In this document: positions 46,344-57,847 of the stretch, in pieces
How the letters are laid out: each line of letters begins with the position of its first letter
Position numbering within the stretch: position 1 is the first letter of the stretch
Source of the DNA: RCC90-49c sp051016155
GTDB lineage: Bacteria > Bacteroidota > Bacteroidia > Cytophagales > Amoebophilaceae
DNA length: 64,000 nucleotides
Assembly: GCA_051016155.1 (NCBI GenBank)
Contig: CP136537.1
Location: 1,364,001 to 1,428,000 of the forward strand
Reading direction: 5' to 3'
Program-made: the position numbers and the translations under genes
Notes under the pieces: model-generated
Databases searched by the model: none
Told to the model about the DNA's origin: nothing
What the model saw: only the letters and a program-made list of their open reading frames with translations

Positions 46344-47108
46344 TCACTCACAGACTATTTGATGGTCAAATTCCAGATTGACTCGCTTGTAGGTATTCCA
46401 TCCTTTGTAAGGGACAATTTTTTGATAAAAGAGCAGCAGCTTGGCGAACTTCTTTTCGATCCTTTCTGGCTGGCCCCACTCTATCCGTTGGTCGCTGATC
46501 TGCGTACGCATCACAATTTTACCTTGTTCATCAATACGTAAGTGGGCAATCTGTGCGCGCCAAAAAGGATCGCGATCAATATAGTTTAATAAGGCCAGAA
46601 GTGCTTTTCCGTAAGGATACTTTTGTAAGTTTTTGTTGTCGCCACCAAGTCTTGCTGCCTCCACCAGCAGCACCCTCGCTGTGCCATGGTCGGATAGCGG
46701 CAACAACGTCCCCTCTTCGTCAATATACTGGCTGGCTCGGTGTGGATACAGTATTCTAGCAATAGGCCTTCTCGGTCGAATGGCTATTTTAAGCGTACCT
46801 TTCCAGTTTTTGTAAACAATACTTTCTCGCACAAAATTATCAGCCTGAATGGTTTTTTCAACGCTGCGGGTGGCAATGGCGCGCAAGGGCCTTCCAACCA
46901 AAGGAAAAGTGCCATAAGCAGTAAGCTGCTGAAGCAATTCTTGCGGGTTAATTAACTGCTGCGCTGTGCCACCACCTGCCACTTGGAGGTCAATGGCTTG
47001 ACACGTTCTACCCACTTGCTTGGTCTCAGCCAGTACAATGGCGGCGGCTAGTAAGACTCCACCGGATAGCAACCCCAGGCCTTGCATCAGATGACGAATT
47101 TTGAACAT
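46344..47108 (-). CDS. ftsQ: Cell division protein FtsQ/DivIB
   Basis: A 254-aa bitopic protein: a short cytoplasmic N-terminus, one membrane helix (LGLLSGGVLLAAAIVLA), then a POTRA-like and FtsQ periplasmic domain with TLKIAIRPRRPIARILYP, YIDEEGTLLPLSD and IEWGQPERIEKKFAKLLLFY. It links FtsB/FtsL to septal synthesis. In most Bacteroidota murC and other cell-wall genes precede ftsQ. Here the upstream neighbour is a DUF1703 gene, so the dcw cluster is broken. Confidence 0.88.
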   Translation of the reverse strand: MFKIRHLMQGLGLLSGGVLLAAAIVLAETKQVGRTCQAIDLQVAGGGTAQQLINPQELLQQLTAYGTFPLVGRPLRAIATRSVEKTIQADNFVRESIVYKNWKGTLKIAIRPRRPIARILYPHRASQYIDEEGTLLPLSDHGTARVLLVEAARLGGDNKNLQKYPYGKALLALLNYIDRDPFWRAQIAHLRIDEQGKIVMRTQISDQRIEWGQPERIEKKFAKLLLFYQKIVPYKGWNTYKRVNLEFDHQIVCE

Positions 47109-47201
47109 GTGATGATTGAATCATTAAGTGAGTTGACTGATTTTTTGCTTGAGCGATTGCACCCTTAACTGGCACAATGCTCCTGGCTTGCAGCTTTTGC
47201 T

Positions 47202-48806
47202 TCACACTGGCGCAGGTGCCAACACACGCACCCCTTCACCATGCTCATTCAGTAGCTCCCCGCACCAGCCACCCACATTACGCGTCTTAGAAGAGAAGTT
47301 CAGCCCTACGATCACCACTTCCTTATCCTTTCTCAGATGTGGTACATAATACTGCTTCTCTCTAATCTGTGCTAGTGCTGCCTCAGCGCTGCTGTCTAGC
47401 TTCAGCTCCATCACATAGGTCGTTGCTGGCAGCTCCACGAGTAGGTCCACACGCCCCAGGCTGCTCGGGCGCTCGGCAGACACCTCCAAGCCCATTCCGC
47501 TCATCAGGCTCAGTACCATGCCGTGATACGTGCGTTCCTGCGCTTCAGTGAAAAGCTGATAAGGAAAGCGCGCTAGCGCTACCTCGAGCTGCGCAAAAAA
47601 CGCGCTCAGGTTCTGCTCTTGCAAAGCTCCCTTGCTCTTGACAGAAAAGTCCGCATCCCTCGGGACAAAATGCGTGGCCAGCGAGTCTATGAAAGCTTCG
47701 CGCACTTCCTGGTTCGGAAAACCTAGCTGGTAGTGTTGGCTCACGGCGCTGTAGCCTGTGATGGTCAGATATCCTGTCTGAAACATCAACGCTGTTAAGT
47801 CGATGTCTTCGAGGCTACTTATGTCCATCAATTTACTAGCTCGAGCGCTTGTGCCGGCCAGAGGCACCATAGACTCAGGATGCTTGTTGACTTGCTCAAT
47901 CAAAAACGAAGGCGTGCCTGTGCTGTACCAATGGCTCTTTGCCTTTTTCGTTTCCATGAATTTGAGTGTGGAAAAAGGGTTGTAAACGTAGCTTTCTGCT
48001 TCTGAGAAGCGATAGCCGTTATACCACTGTTTGATCTCTGCTAGTACCTCCTTATCGGGGCTCTCCTGGCCTTGCTGATTTCGTGCCTCAGTGATGGCCT
48101 GAATATGCTGGTCAAAGCATTGAATGAGTTCCTCTTCGGTATAGCCCATTATGGTGGCGTACTGAGGATACATGGTAATGTCATCGAGGTGATTCGGCCC
48201 AGAAAAGAGTGAGACCTGCGAGAACTTGCTGATCCCCGTCACAAAGGTGAAGCGAATATGCTCTTCCTGGCTTTTGAGCACCTTGTAGAAGCTTCGGAGT
48301 AGTTCTCGATTTTCCTCTGCTACCTCGGGCTTCTTGAGGTTATCAACTAGAGGGCTATCGTACTCGTCAATCAGTACAACAACGGGGCCTTGGTTAGCGA
48401 GCTCCTCTATGAGCACAGACAACTGAAACTCTACGGAAGGTCCTTGCGTGTTAATACCTTGCAAAGAGCCCATTCTTGTCAGCATAGCACTCAAATGGGC
48501 TTCTAGCTTTTCTGTGGTTGTATTGGCGATCTTTCCAAAATCAAAACTGAGGACAGGATACGTTGGCCAATCATAACCACTGTTGTAAATGTGGCACTCC
48601 TTAAAAAGCGTTTTGTTGCCCAAAAAAATTTCTTTGAGCGTGCTCACAAACAGCGACTTTCCAAAGCGCCTAGGCCGGGAAAGGAAGTAGTGCGGGGCAT
48701 CGCCTTCTATCAGCTCCAGGGCAAATTGGGTCTTATCTACGTAGACATACGCCCCCTTACCAAGGATTTTCTCAATGCTCTGAATACCAATCGGAAGCCT
48801 CTTCAT
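47202..48806 (-). CDS. AAA-ATPase-like / PD-(D/E)XK nuclease domain protein (DUF1703 family), copy 2
   Basis: A 534-aa paralog of the protein at 9832-11451. It has MKRLPIGIQSIEKILGKGAY, the P-loop RPRRFGKS and VVVLIDEYDSPLVDNL, a nearly identical central block (EVLAEIKQWYNGYRFSEAES, then YVYNPFSTLKF) and the C-terminal nuclease triad D454 (LGRVDLLVEL), E468 and K470 (YVMELKLD). The middle and C-terminal thirds diverge from copy 1. It is intact. It sits upstream of ftsQ with no obvious functional link. Confidence 0.85.
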   Translation of the reverse strand: MKRLPIGIQSIEKILGKGAYVYVDKTQFALELIEGDAPHYFLSRPRRFGKSLFVSTLKEIFLGNKTLFKECHIYNSGYDWPTYPVLSFDFGKIANTTTEKLEAHLSAMLTRMGSLQGINTQGPSVEFQLSVLIEELANQGPVVVLIDEYDSPLVDNLKKPEVAEENRELLRSFYKVLKSQEEHIRFTFVTGISKFSQVSLFSGPNHLDDITMYPQYATIMGYTEEELIQCFDQHIQAITEARNQQGQESPDKEVLAEIKQWYNGYRFSEAESYVYNPFSTLKFMETKKAKSHWYSTGTPSFLIEQVNKHPESMVPLAGTSARASKLMDISSLEDIDLTALMFQTGYLTITGYSAVSQHYQLGFPNQEVREAFIDSLATHFVPRDADFSVKSKGALQEQNLSAFFAQLEVALARFPYQLFTEAQERTYHGMVLSLMSGMGLEVSAERPSSLGRVDLLVELPATTYVMELKLDSSAEAALAQIREKQYYVPHLRKDKEVVIVGLNFSSKTRNVGGWCGELLNEHGEGVRVLAPAPV

Positions 48807-49204
48807 TTAGCTATCAATTATCATTTAGCAATGATCATTTGATTTTCTCAGTGTTGTATGGTGGCAGCCCTACTCGCCTACCATTCCTGCTCCTTATTCA
48901 CTATCATCCTGAACGAATGCAAAGGACCGCTTCGTAGAGGGTCCTGTAGAGATGTTTCGCCAAAGCGCAACATGACAGTAAAGAGGAATTTTGGCCCTGA
49001 CTCTCTCTATCATCCTGAGCACCAGCGAAGGAACCCTACGCAGGGTGGGCTTTTTAGAGACCCTTTACATTTGTTTAGGATGGCACAGAAGAAGATTCGA
49101 CAGAACAATATTACTGCGTAAAGAACGAATCGCCTATAGTTCTCTATCACAAATGTAACGCCCGAGATCGGGTGTATGCAATGGGGGCTGCTCTCCTTAA
49201 TAGA
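48807..49204. repeat. Intergenic region with two REP-like hairpin units
   Basis: Around 48885-49080 the plus strand carries ATCATCCTGAACGAATGCAA, then GTAGAGATGTTTCGCC, and a second unit ATCATCCTGAGCACCAGCGA, then AACCCTACGCAGGG. This is the same repeat class as at 29690 and 38950. Near 49150 the minus strand has GTTACATTTG, a possible -7 element. No gene is visible. Confidence 0.45.
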
Positions 49205-50614
49205 CTAGTAGAGGAAAAAAAACAGCCACCACACGACCACCAAGATGGGCAGCAAAAAGGGGATAGAAAAACGCAGGATGTAAGCAAAGAAAGAGGGCAT
49301 ACGTACTCCTAGGTGTTCGGCAATGGCTTTGACCATAAAGTTAGGCCCATTGCCAATGTAGGTCATAGCCCCAAAGCACACAGAAGCGAGTGCAATGGCT
49401 TTGAGCTGCAGGATGGAATGAGGGGTTCCATTGCCAGCTGCAAACTGCTGCACCTCTGTTAGCACTCCCACGTCAGCGCCTTGAGCTGCCATGCTGGCGG
49501 CCAGAAAGGTAAGATAGGTGGGAGCATTATCTAGAATAGAAGAAAAAGTGCCTGCGCCCCAGTAAAGTGTGTGGGGGGTAATGAGGCTGCGGCCTGTTTC
49601 AGACCCTGCAAAAGCACTTATCAGCGACAGGGCGGGGATCATCGTGCCAAAAATGCCGACGAAGATCAAGGCTACCTCTCTGAGGGGCTCCAAGCTAAAT
49701 TCATTTTCTTGCAGAGCATGGGGGTCTGCATAGTAGTAAGAGAGGCCTGCTATGCTCAGTAAGATGAGCTCCCGCACAAAAGAGAATGTATGATGGCCAT
49801 AATGCAAGACAGGCACCCAACTGAAAACATTAGGGTCTATGAACACTGTGCCGATGATAAGGCCCAATGCAATGAAGTTGCGCTGGCCCACCAGCTGTAG
49901 AGAAGGTTTGGTTGAGCCTCCTTGGGCTTGCTCTGCAGGGCTTGTGTTTTGGGTATCGAGGTAATAAAAGAGGGCTCCTAGCAACGACAACACCACCAGC
50001 CAAGGCGACAGATGGTGCTGCAGGGTCCAGAAGAAAGGGACGCCACTAAGGAAGCCCAAAAAGAGCGGTGGATCTCCAATGGGCGTTAGTGCACCGCCTA
50101 CATTGCTGACCATAAAGATGAAGAATACAATGTGGTACGCCTTAACGCGGTCCTGATTCAGCCGAATGTAGGGGCGAATCAGTAGCATCGAAGCTCCCGT
50201 GGTGCCGATCAGGTTGGCTATGACAGCGCCTACAAAGAGCACCGCTAGATTAATCGCAGGAGTAGCTCGCTGATTCACTTCGATAAGTATGCCGCTAGAA
50301 GCCATGTACAAAGCGGTGATCAATGCCATGAACTGCACGTATTCTGCTATGGCTTCCACCGGCTTCAGCAAATCATGCAGCACCAAGACGTAGTAGGCCA
50401 TCACGAGTCCTGCAAGGAGTAGGGCTACTTTAGGGTAGTGCTTATGCCAAAACTTTTCATACAGCAGTGGTCCGGTGGCAATCATCAAGAGCAAAGTGAC
50501 AAACGGAAGAGCCAGCCAGCCAGGGGGCAGCGTAGCTGCTGGTAGGGGAGGGGCGATGGTCTGCGCCTCTGTAGTTACTGCCATGGTGGTGTTGGATAAA
50601 AGTTGCATGTACAT
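49205..50614 (-). CDS. nhaD: NhaD-type sodium:proton antiporter
   Basis: A 469-aa polytopic membrane protein with about a dozen hydrophobic helices. The diagnostic segment is LIGTTGASMLLIRPYIRL followed by VSNVGGALTPIGDPPLFLGF, seen in NhaD/ion-transporter superfamily proteins. Late in the protein, LDNAPTYLTFLAASMAAQG and GAMTYIGNGPNFMVKAIAEH also fit. It would exchange cytoplasmic sodium for protons. Start choice among Met1, Met3 and Met11 is open. A sodium extruder would complement the sodium-coupled symporter at 39247-42717. Confidence 0.88.
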   Translation of the reverse strand: MYMQLLSNTTMAVTTEAQTIAPPLPAATLPPGWLALPFVTLLLMIATGPLLYEKFWHKHYPKVALLLAGLVMAYYVLVLHDLLKPVEAIAEYVQFMALITALYMASSGILIEVNQRATPAINLAVLFVGAVIANLIGTTGASMLLIRPYIRLNQDRVKAYHIVFFIFMVSNVGGALTPIGDPPLFLGFLSGVPFFWTLQHHLSPWLVVLSLLGALFYYLDTQNTSPAEQAQGGSTKPSLQLVGQRNFIALGLIIGTVFIDPNVFSWVPVLHYGHHTFSFVRELILLSIAGLSYYYADPHALQENEFSLEPLREVALIFVGIFGTMIPALSLISAFAGSETGRSLITPHTLYWGAGTFSSILDNAPTYLTFLAASMAAQGADVGVLTEVQQFAAGNGTPHSILQLKAIALASVCFGAMTYIGNGPNFMVKAIAEHLGVRMPSFFAYILRFSIPFLLPILVVVWWLFFFLY

Positions 50615-50690
50615 AGAATGAAGTATTGTGTACTCAATGAGGTGCCTAAGCTGCAGCGCCAGCCAATGTAGGACCGGTGATCATACATAG

Positions 50691-50883
50691 GACGGGCAAG
50701 TTAAACAGTTGCAAAGGAAGTTCAAGGAGTACAGGGCGCTCAAGGGCGTTTTGTTCAGACAATTCAGCTACTGCGCAGCGAAGTTATTACAAAACAAGGG
50801 CTCTGTGAAAGCAGCCGCATCCCTTGGCGCTGTGTATCGTACACAGCGTATGCGCGAGATTTCAAATAGACCTCAAATTTAGA
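50691..50883 (+). pseudogene. Unassigned protein remnant
   Basis: An open stretch of about 63 codons without a start (an in-frame TAG lies just upstream) encodes DGQVKQLQRKFKEYRALKGV, then LFRQFSYCAAKLLQNKGSV, then KAAASLGAVYRTQRM. The composition looks protein-like, with basic and helical character. It ends where the IS3 relic begins. I do not recognise the family. It is probably the leftover of an interrupted gene. Confidence 0.3.
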
Positions 50884-51260
50884 ACGAGAAGCTAAAGGCG
50901 AGCTACTTCAAAAAAACTAGAAGCGACCACTATGAAACAGAGAATTAATTACACACCTTCTTTCAAGAGCACGTGGCCTTGGAAGTCCTCAAAGAAGAAC
51001 TCCCTTACCAAAGATGGCTGATCAACATGGCATTGATAGGAGACTAGTCGGCAAGTGGAAGAAAGAGGCTACCTTGGGACTGACTCAACTCTTTGCTAGC
51101 AACGATAAGGTGACAGACAATCAACAGGAGACCAAACAGCTCCATGCTAAAATAGGCCAGTTCGTTATTGAGAAGGATTTTTTAGCCAACGTCTTGAAGA
51201 AATAGACCAAGCTCAAAGACGAAACTGGATTCAAGAGGATCATGATCAACTGACTCTAAC
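50872..51260 (+). pseudogene. IS3-family relic (orfA and start of orfB), intron-free
   Basis: A degraded left end (TAGACCTCAAATTTAGAACG) is followed by ATG at 50932 (MKQRINYTPSFKS). A one-base deletion then breaks the frame at the position where the other copy holds the group II intron. The rest of OrfA (HGIDRRLVGKWKKEATLGLT ... VIEKDFLANVLKK) ends at 51205, and the first 50 bases of orfB follow. It is the same IS type as 2935-7452 and represents an intron-free site. Confidence 0.8.
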
Positions 51261-51310
51261 AGACGAGCACCCTCACGGTAAGATATTTTAGCTACTTTTT
51301 TTGACGATGC

Positions 51311-51348
51311 AAAAAAATAGCTGACCATAAGTTTTACCTGTGGTCAGC
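51311..51348 (-). terminator. Terminator-like hairpin, minus strand
   Basis: On the minus strand GCTGACCA and TGGTCAGC form a perfect 8-bp stem around a 13-nt loop, followed by TATTTTTTT. It would stop minus-strand transcription coming from the direction of gyrB, though only a start-less frame lies there. Confidence 0.5.
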
Positions 51349-51613
51349 AAAAGGAACCAAAAAACAGGAGAAGGATCATTTTTAAGTGTAAATCAGCTGT
51401 CCCTAAGGGTCGACTAAATGTGCCAGCCCGAGCATTAATGTGTGAATCACCACACAAGGGCCGCAGGACATTGTCGCTTTAACAAGCTCAAGGGGGGGAG
51501 TAAATACCCCAACGAAAGGTAGATTCATTTTGAAGCCTATGACTTGGGACAAGGGTGGATTTCGGGAGACATGCCAGGTGCTTGCAAGGGCCCTCTTTGC
51601 GCTGTGGACTACC

Positions 51614-53779
<2,166 letters not shown>

Positions 53780-53782
53780 TGA

Positions 53783-55897
53783 ATGGCTAATCACGTAAGT
53801 ACTGCTCCAGCACAAGCAACCCCTGGCCCCTCAGAGCGTTACCTCAGCAGAGATATTAGCTGGTTGAAGTTCAACGAGCGCGTTTTAGACCAAGTAGTAA
53901 GAGCAGAAAATGGCCTCTCTGAGCAGCTCAAGTTTTTGATGATTAGTGCCACTAATCTAGATGAGTTTTTCATGATCAGGGTAGGTAGTTTATATAACTA
54001 TATTGACTACCCCAGAACGTGGAAGAACCATTGGGACTGGCAAGCAGCGTCTTTCCGCCGTATGCTGCTTTTAAAAGCAAAAAAGACTTTCAACAAGCAG
54101 CACGAGTACTTCCTGCAGAAGTTGATCCCTGCCTGCAAGGCTGATCACTGCGTGCTACTCCAAGACCTCTCCACCCTGGGCCAGCAAGAACAGCAGCAGC
54201 TAGCCAATTATTTCAACGAAACGCTCTTCTCGATGCTCACGCCCATGGTGTTCGACAGCCATCATGACACTCCCATCATCATGAATAGGGTATTAGTGCT
54301 AGGGGTAGTCACCTATGATCCTACTGACCAACAAGCCAATAAGAAGTTTTCCTTTGTACAGCTTCCTCAGAATCTTCCTCGCTTCTACCCACTCAACCGC
54401 AGCGATGGCATTGGGTTTGTACCTATTGAGGAGATAGTACGGTTCCACTTACCCACGCTGTTTAAGAACATAAGCATTCTTTCTAGTACCCTTTTCAGGG
54501 TCATCCGCAATGGCGATTTTTCGCTAGAAGAAGGAAAGGGCATGGAGAACAACTTCATAGAACAACTGAAAAGAAAACTTAAAAAAAGAAATCAGGGAAG
54601 GGTCGTTAGGCTAGAGATAGAGGTCCATTACGACCAAGCGCTTTTATCGCTTTTGAAACAGCAATGGGATATTGACGAAGACAATGTCTTTCAAGTCCCT
54701 GCTCAAAGCCTCGTGGACCTGACAAGACTACAGCAGCTGGCACAGCATCATAGCTCCAGAGATTATACTACAGTCCCTCTGCTTACTTACCCTCTCCTAC
54801 ACGCTGATGACCTCTTTGAGGTACTTAAGCAGCAAGACCTCCTATTACACCATCCTTACAATAGCATTGACTTAGTCATCGATTTTATTGAGAAGGCAGC
54901 TGAAGATCCGCACGTACTGGCCATCAAGATGACCATTTACCGCTTGGCCTCAGCATCGGCTGTTACGACTGCCTTGTGCAAGGCGGCCGCATGTGGCAAG
55001 CACGTGTCTGTTTTGGTGGAGATCAAAGCCCGCTTTGATGAAGAGCACAACATGCAAGAGGCCCGCAAGATGGAGCAAGCAGGTTGTTTTGTGATGTATG
55101 GCTTGGGGAGTGTAAAAACTCATGCCAAAATGATGATGATCGTGCGTAGGGAGGCAGGGCGTGTCACCCGCTATATTCATCTTTCGAGTGGCAATTACAA
55201 CGAAGAAACTGCTAAAAGATACGCTGATGTTAGCCTGATGACCACTAATGAAGCTTACGCCCAGGATGTTGCTGAATTCTTCAATACCATTACGGGTCAC
55301 TCGCTGCCTCAAAGCTATGCAACCCTAATCACAGTACCACTCAACACCCGTAAACAGCTGACTGCCTTCATCCGCCAAGAAGCCCAAAACGCACGCCAAG
55401 GCCTGTCCTGTGGTATTGTCATCAAGGTGAATGCGCTAGAAGATGAAGCCATCATTGAAGAGCTGTACAAAGCCTCACAAGCGGGCGTGCCTATTCAGCT
55501 TATTGTGAGAGGAATTTGCTGTTTGCGCCCTGAAAAGCCAGAACTGAGTAGTAATATTACTGTACGTTCCATTGTGGGCGCCTTCCTAGAGCATGCCCGT
55601 ATTTTCTATTTCCACAATCAAGGCGATCCCAAGGTATATGTTGGAAGTACAGATATCATGATAAGAAGTTTCGAGGCACGTATCGAATCCCTGTTCATCA
55701 TCAAAAGCCCTGTACCCAAGCAGCAAGTCATTAACATATTGGCTTATAATCTGAGAGATAACGTGAATGCCTATCTAATGCAACAAGATGGCACCTACGT
55801 TAAAGTAAAACCGCAAGGAGAGCCCGTTTTTGACATCCATCAAGCCTTTTTTGAGGCTACTTTAGACGAGGTAATGCAAACGAAGCTGTTCGCGTAG
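53783..55897 (+). CDS. ppk1: Polyphosphate kinase 1
   Basis: This 704-aa PPK1 has an N-terminal domain (RYLSRDISWLKFNERVLDQV then LKFLMISATNLDEFFMIRVG), a head domain, and two PLD-like catalytic domains. The autophosphorylated His lies in RYIHLSSGNYNEETAKRYAD, and the second His in FLEHARIFYFHNQG. VYVGSTDIMIRSFEARIE is also typical. It makes polyphosphate reversibly from ATP, giving an energy or phosphate store. It lies 3 bp after gyrB, so it is probably co-transcribed. Confidence 0.95.
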   Translation: MANHVSTAPAQATPGPSERYLSRDISWLKFNERVLDQVVRAENGLSEQLKFLMISATNLDEFFMIRVGSLYNYIDYPRTWKNHWDWQAASFRRMLLLKAKKTFNKQHEYFLQKLIPACKADHCVLLQDLSTLGQQEQQQLANYFNETLFSMLTPMVFDSHHDTPIIMNRVLVLGVVTYDPTDQQANKKFSFVQLPQNLPRFYPLNRSDGIGFVPIEEIVRFHLPTLFKNISILSSTLFRVIRNGDFSLEEGKGMENNFIEQLKRKLKKRNQGRVVRLEIEVHYDQALLSLLKQQWDIDEDNVFQVPAQSLVDLTRLQQLAQHHSSRDYTTVPLLTYPLLHADDLFEVLKQQDLLLHHPYNSIDLVIDFIEKAAEDPHVLAIKMTIYRLASASAVTTALCKAAACGKHVSVLVEIKARFDEEHNMQEARKMEQAGCFVMYGLGSVKTHAKMMMIVRREAGRVTRYIHLSSGNYNEETAKRYADVSLMTTNEAYAQDVAEFFNTITGHSLPQSYATLITVPLNTRKQLTAFIRQEAQNARQGLSCGIVIKVNALEDEAIIEELYKASQAGVPIQLIVRGICCLRPEKPELSSNITVRSIVGAFLEHARIFYFHNQGDPKVYVGSTDIMIRSFEARIESLFIIKSPVPKQQVINILAYNLRDNVNAYLMQQDGTYVKVKPQGEPVFDIHQAFFEATLDEVMQTKLFA

Positions 55898-55924
55898 ACC
55901 ATTGATTAGAAGCAAAAAAGTACT

Positions 55925-56043
55925 GAGAACTTTGTAAAACACACCTAATATTCTGTTAAATATTTAAAACAGTGCTCTTGCAAGCCTAGGAACAGCTTTA
56001 AAGTCACGCCATCACCAAATCACTCAATAATACAATGATCTCT
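55925..56043 (-). mobile_element. MITE-like repeat, copy 3 (about 119 bp)
   Basis: Read on the minus strand it begins GAGATCATTGTATTATTGAG and ends GTGTGTTTTACAAAGTTCTC, with the interior blocks GACTTTAAAGCTGTTCCTAG and GCTTGCAAGAGCAC shared by the other copies. It lies between the convergent ppk1 and gap genes and fills nearly the whole gap. Confidence 0.6.
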
Positions 56044-56045
56044 CA

Positions 56046-57038
56046 CTACCCTAATCGACCGATCAAGTCAGCAATACGTTGGGCATAGCCGCCTTCGTTA
56101 TCATACCAGCCTACCACCTTAGCCAAATGGCCTTGTACAGTAGTTAGCTGGGCGTCGAAAATACAAGAGTGAGGGTTCCCCACTACATCTGCCGAAACAA
56201 TCGGGTCTTCTGTATAAGCCAAGATGCCCTTCAGGGGCCCTGCGGCTGCCTGCTGCATGGCTGCATTAATGGCGGCTTGTGTGGTGGGTTGTTTAAGTAC
56301 CACTGTAAAGTCAGTAAGCGAGCCATTGGCTACAGGCACCCGTGTGGCCATTCCCGCCAGCTTCCCTTGCAAGTGAGGGAGGACTAGTCCCACTGCTTTT
56401 GCTGCTCCAGTTGAAGTAGGAATAATAGATTGGGCAGCAGCGCGGGCCCTGCGCAGGTCTTTGTGTGGCGCGTCTTGCAGCTGCTGGTCTGCCGTGTAAG
56501 CATGAATCGTATTGATATACCCCTGATCTATACCAAAGTGATCATCCAATACCTTGGCCATAGGTGCTAGGCAATTGGTAGTACAAGAAGCATTCGAAAG
56601 GATCGTTTCGTTCCCTTTTAGCGTATGGTCATTCACTCCCAGCACTATGGTCGGAATGTCGCCCTGGGCAGGTGCCGAAATAACGACGCGTTGCGCTCCA
56701 GCGGTGAGGTGCTTTTCCGCCCCTGCCTGGTGGGTGAATCTACCTGTTGCCTCGAGCACCGTGGTGATGCCTAGCGCTTGCCAAGGAAGGTGCGTTGGGT
56801 CAGGCGCTGCTAAGACCTGAATCTTCTGCCCTGCCACGATGAGCTGATTCCCTTCGTAGGCCACTTCTCCTGGAAAAGGGCCATAGTTAGAGTCATACTT
56901 AAACAAATAGGCCAGAGTGGCAGCATTCGCCAAGTCATTAATGGCAACTACCTCTACCTGCTTTTTTTGGAGCAGGGCTCTCAGGCTCAACCGACCAATT
57001 CTTCCAAAGCCGTTGATGGCTATTTGTGGCTTATGCAT
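56046..57038 (-). CDS. gap: Glyceraldehyde-3-phosphate dehydrogenase, phosphorylating
   Basis: A 330-aa protein with the NAD-binding start INGFGRIGRLSLRALLQ, Asp35 for NAD preference, and the active-site SNASCTTNCLAPMAKVLDDH with Cys152. General-base His179 lies in YINTIHAYT. GMATRVPVANGSLTDFTVVL and SCIFDAQLTT are also typical. It converts glyceraldehyde-3-phosphate to 1,3-bisphosphoglycerate. It stands alone. Confidence 0.96.
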   Translation of the reverse strand: MHKPQIAINGFGRIGRLSLRALLQKKQVEVVAINDLANAATLAYLFKYDSNYGPFPGEVAYEGNQLIVAGQKIQVLAAPDPTHLPWQALGITTVLEATGRFTHQAGAEKHLTAGAQRVVISAPAQGDIPTIVLGVNDHTLKGNETILSNASCTTNCLAPMAKVLDDHFGIDQGYINTIHAYTADQQLQDAPHKDLRRARAAAQSIIPTSTGAAKAVGLVLPHLQGKLAGMATRVPVANGSLTDFTVVLKQPTTQAAINAAMQQAAAGPLKGILAYTEDPIVSADVVGNPHSCIFDAQLTTVQGHLAKVVGWYDNEGGYAQRIADLIGRLG

Positions 57039-57224
57039 CGAAAAAAAGTTGTAGGATAAGTTTAAAAAGAGTTAAGACTATTGCGAGACGTACCAAACAG
57101 GCTCTTGGTACTTTAAATACGTGCTTTTTGCTAACTAAAGTAATCTTAAAATCACGAGTAAGTAAATGGCCTAATAAATAATCAATCACTTAGTGAGTCG
57201 TTGAGCAGCCCTCTTTTGATGATT

Positions 57225-57764
57225 TTAATCTTCTTCATATTTCTCCAGCTCTTTAATCAGCGTGTTGAGTAAACTTCTATCTGCAGGCGGTAGTCTTTTT
57301 TCCATCTTATTGAATCGTATCTTCTTAACAATGCTCACTTGACCACTTTTGCGAAAAATTTCTAAAATCAATTTAGTGTCTTTGTCGTACAGGTAGACGA
57401 GGATATTAAGTAGTCTTTTGCGTTCTTCTCGGTCAAGAAAAGCCAATTCTTCCAAAAAGCCTGCGCGCTCAGTCGCTCTTGGCATAGCTTCTATCATAAG
57501 ACGTAGCTTTGCTCTGGCCTCTTCGTCCAAGCCCCAGAGGCTCCCCCTAAGTTTACAACGCTGCCTCTTGCTCCCTAACAAACCGATCTGCGTCTCCCAT
57601 TTTTCGTCTAGTTTTTTATATCTCCCACTTTCGTCTAGATGCTCTGTAGCATTTTCTGCAATGGTTTGATCAGGAACTCGAACTTCTGGCCCACTACAGC
57701 TGCTCGTGCTGAAGACAAGTAGTAGCTTTATGAGTGGATAGCTACAGTAAAATGGCTTTTTCAT
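57225..57764 (-). CDS. Hypothetical lipoprotein, paralog of the next upstream lipoprotein
   Basis: A 179-aa protein with a signal peptide ending FSTSSCSG (lipid Cys near residue 23), then a charged helical body: KLRLMIEAMPRATERAGFLE, RKRLLNILVYLYDKDTKLIL and a C-terminus IKELEKYEED. The second half resembles residues of the 295-aa neighbour (RKRLLNILVYLYDKDTKLIL against QEKTLSYILVLCREDKALTK, then IVKKI against MCKGI). No known family is recognised. It lies 83 bp downstream of that neighbour on the same strand and probably shares its transcript. Confidence 0.68.
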   Translation of the reverse strand: MKKPFYCSYPLIKLLLVFSTSSCSGPEVRVPDQTIAENATEHLDESGRYKKLDEKWETQIGLLGSKRQRCKLRGSLWGLDEEARAKLRLMIEAMPRATERAGFLEELAFLDREERKRLLNILVYLYDKDTKLILEIFRKSGQVSIVKKIRFNKMEKRLPPADRSLLNTLIKELEKYEED

Positions 57765-57847
57765 AGTTGTTGCTACCGCCTAAGTGGATAGAAGAGATAA
57801 AGCAAAGGTTGTTACCTGAGCGGAACCTACTGGCCAGAGGCTTACTC

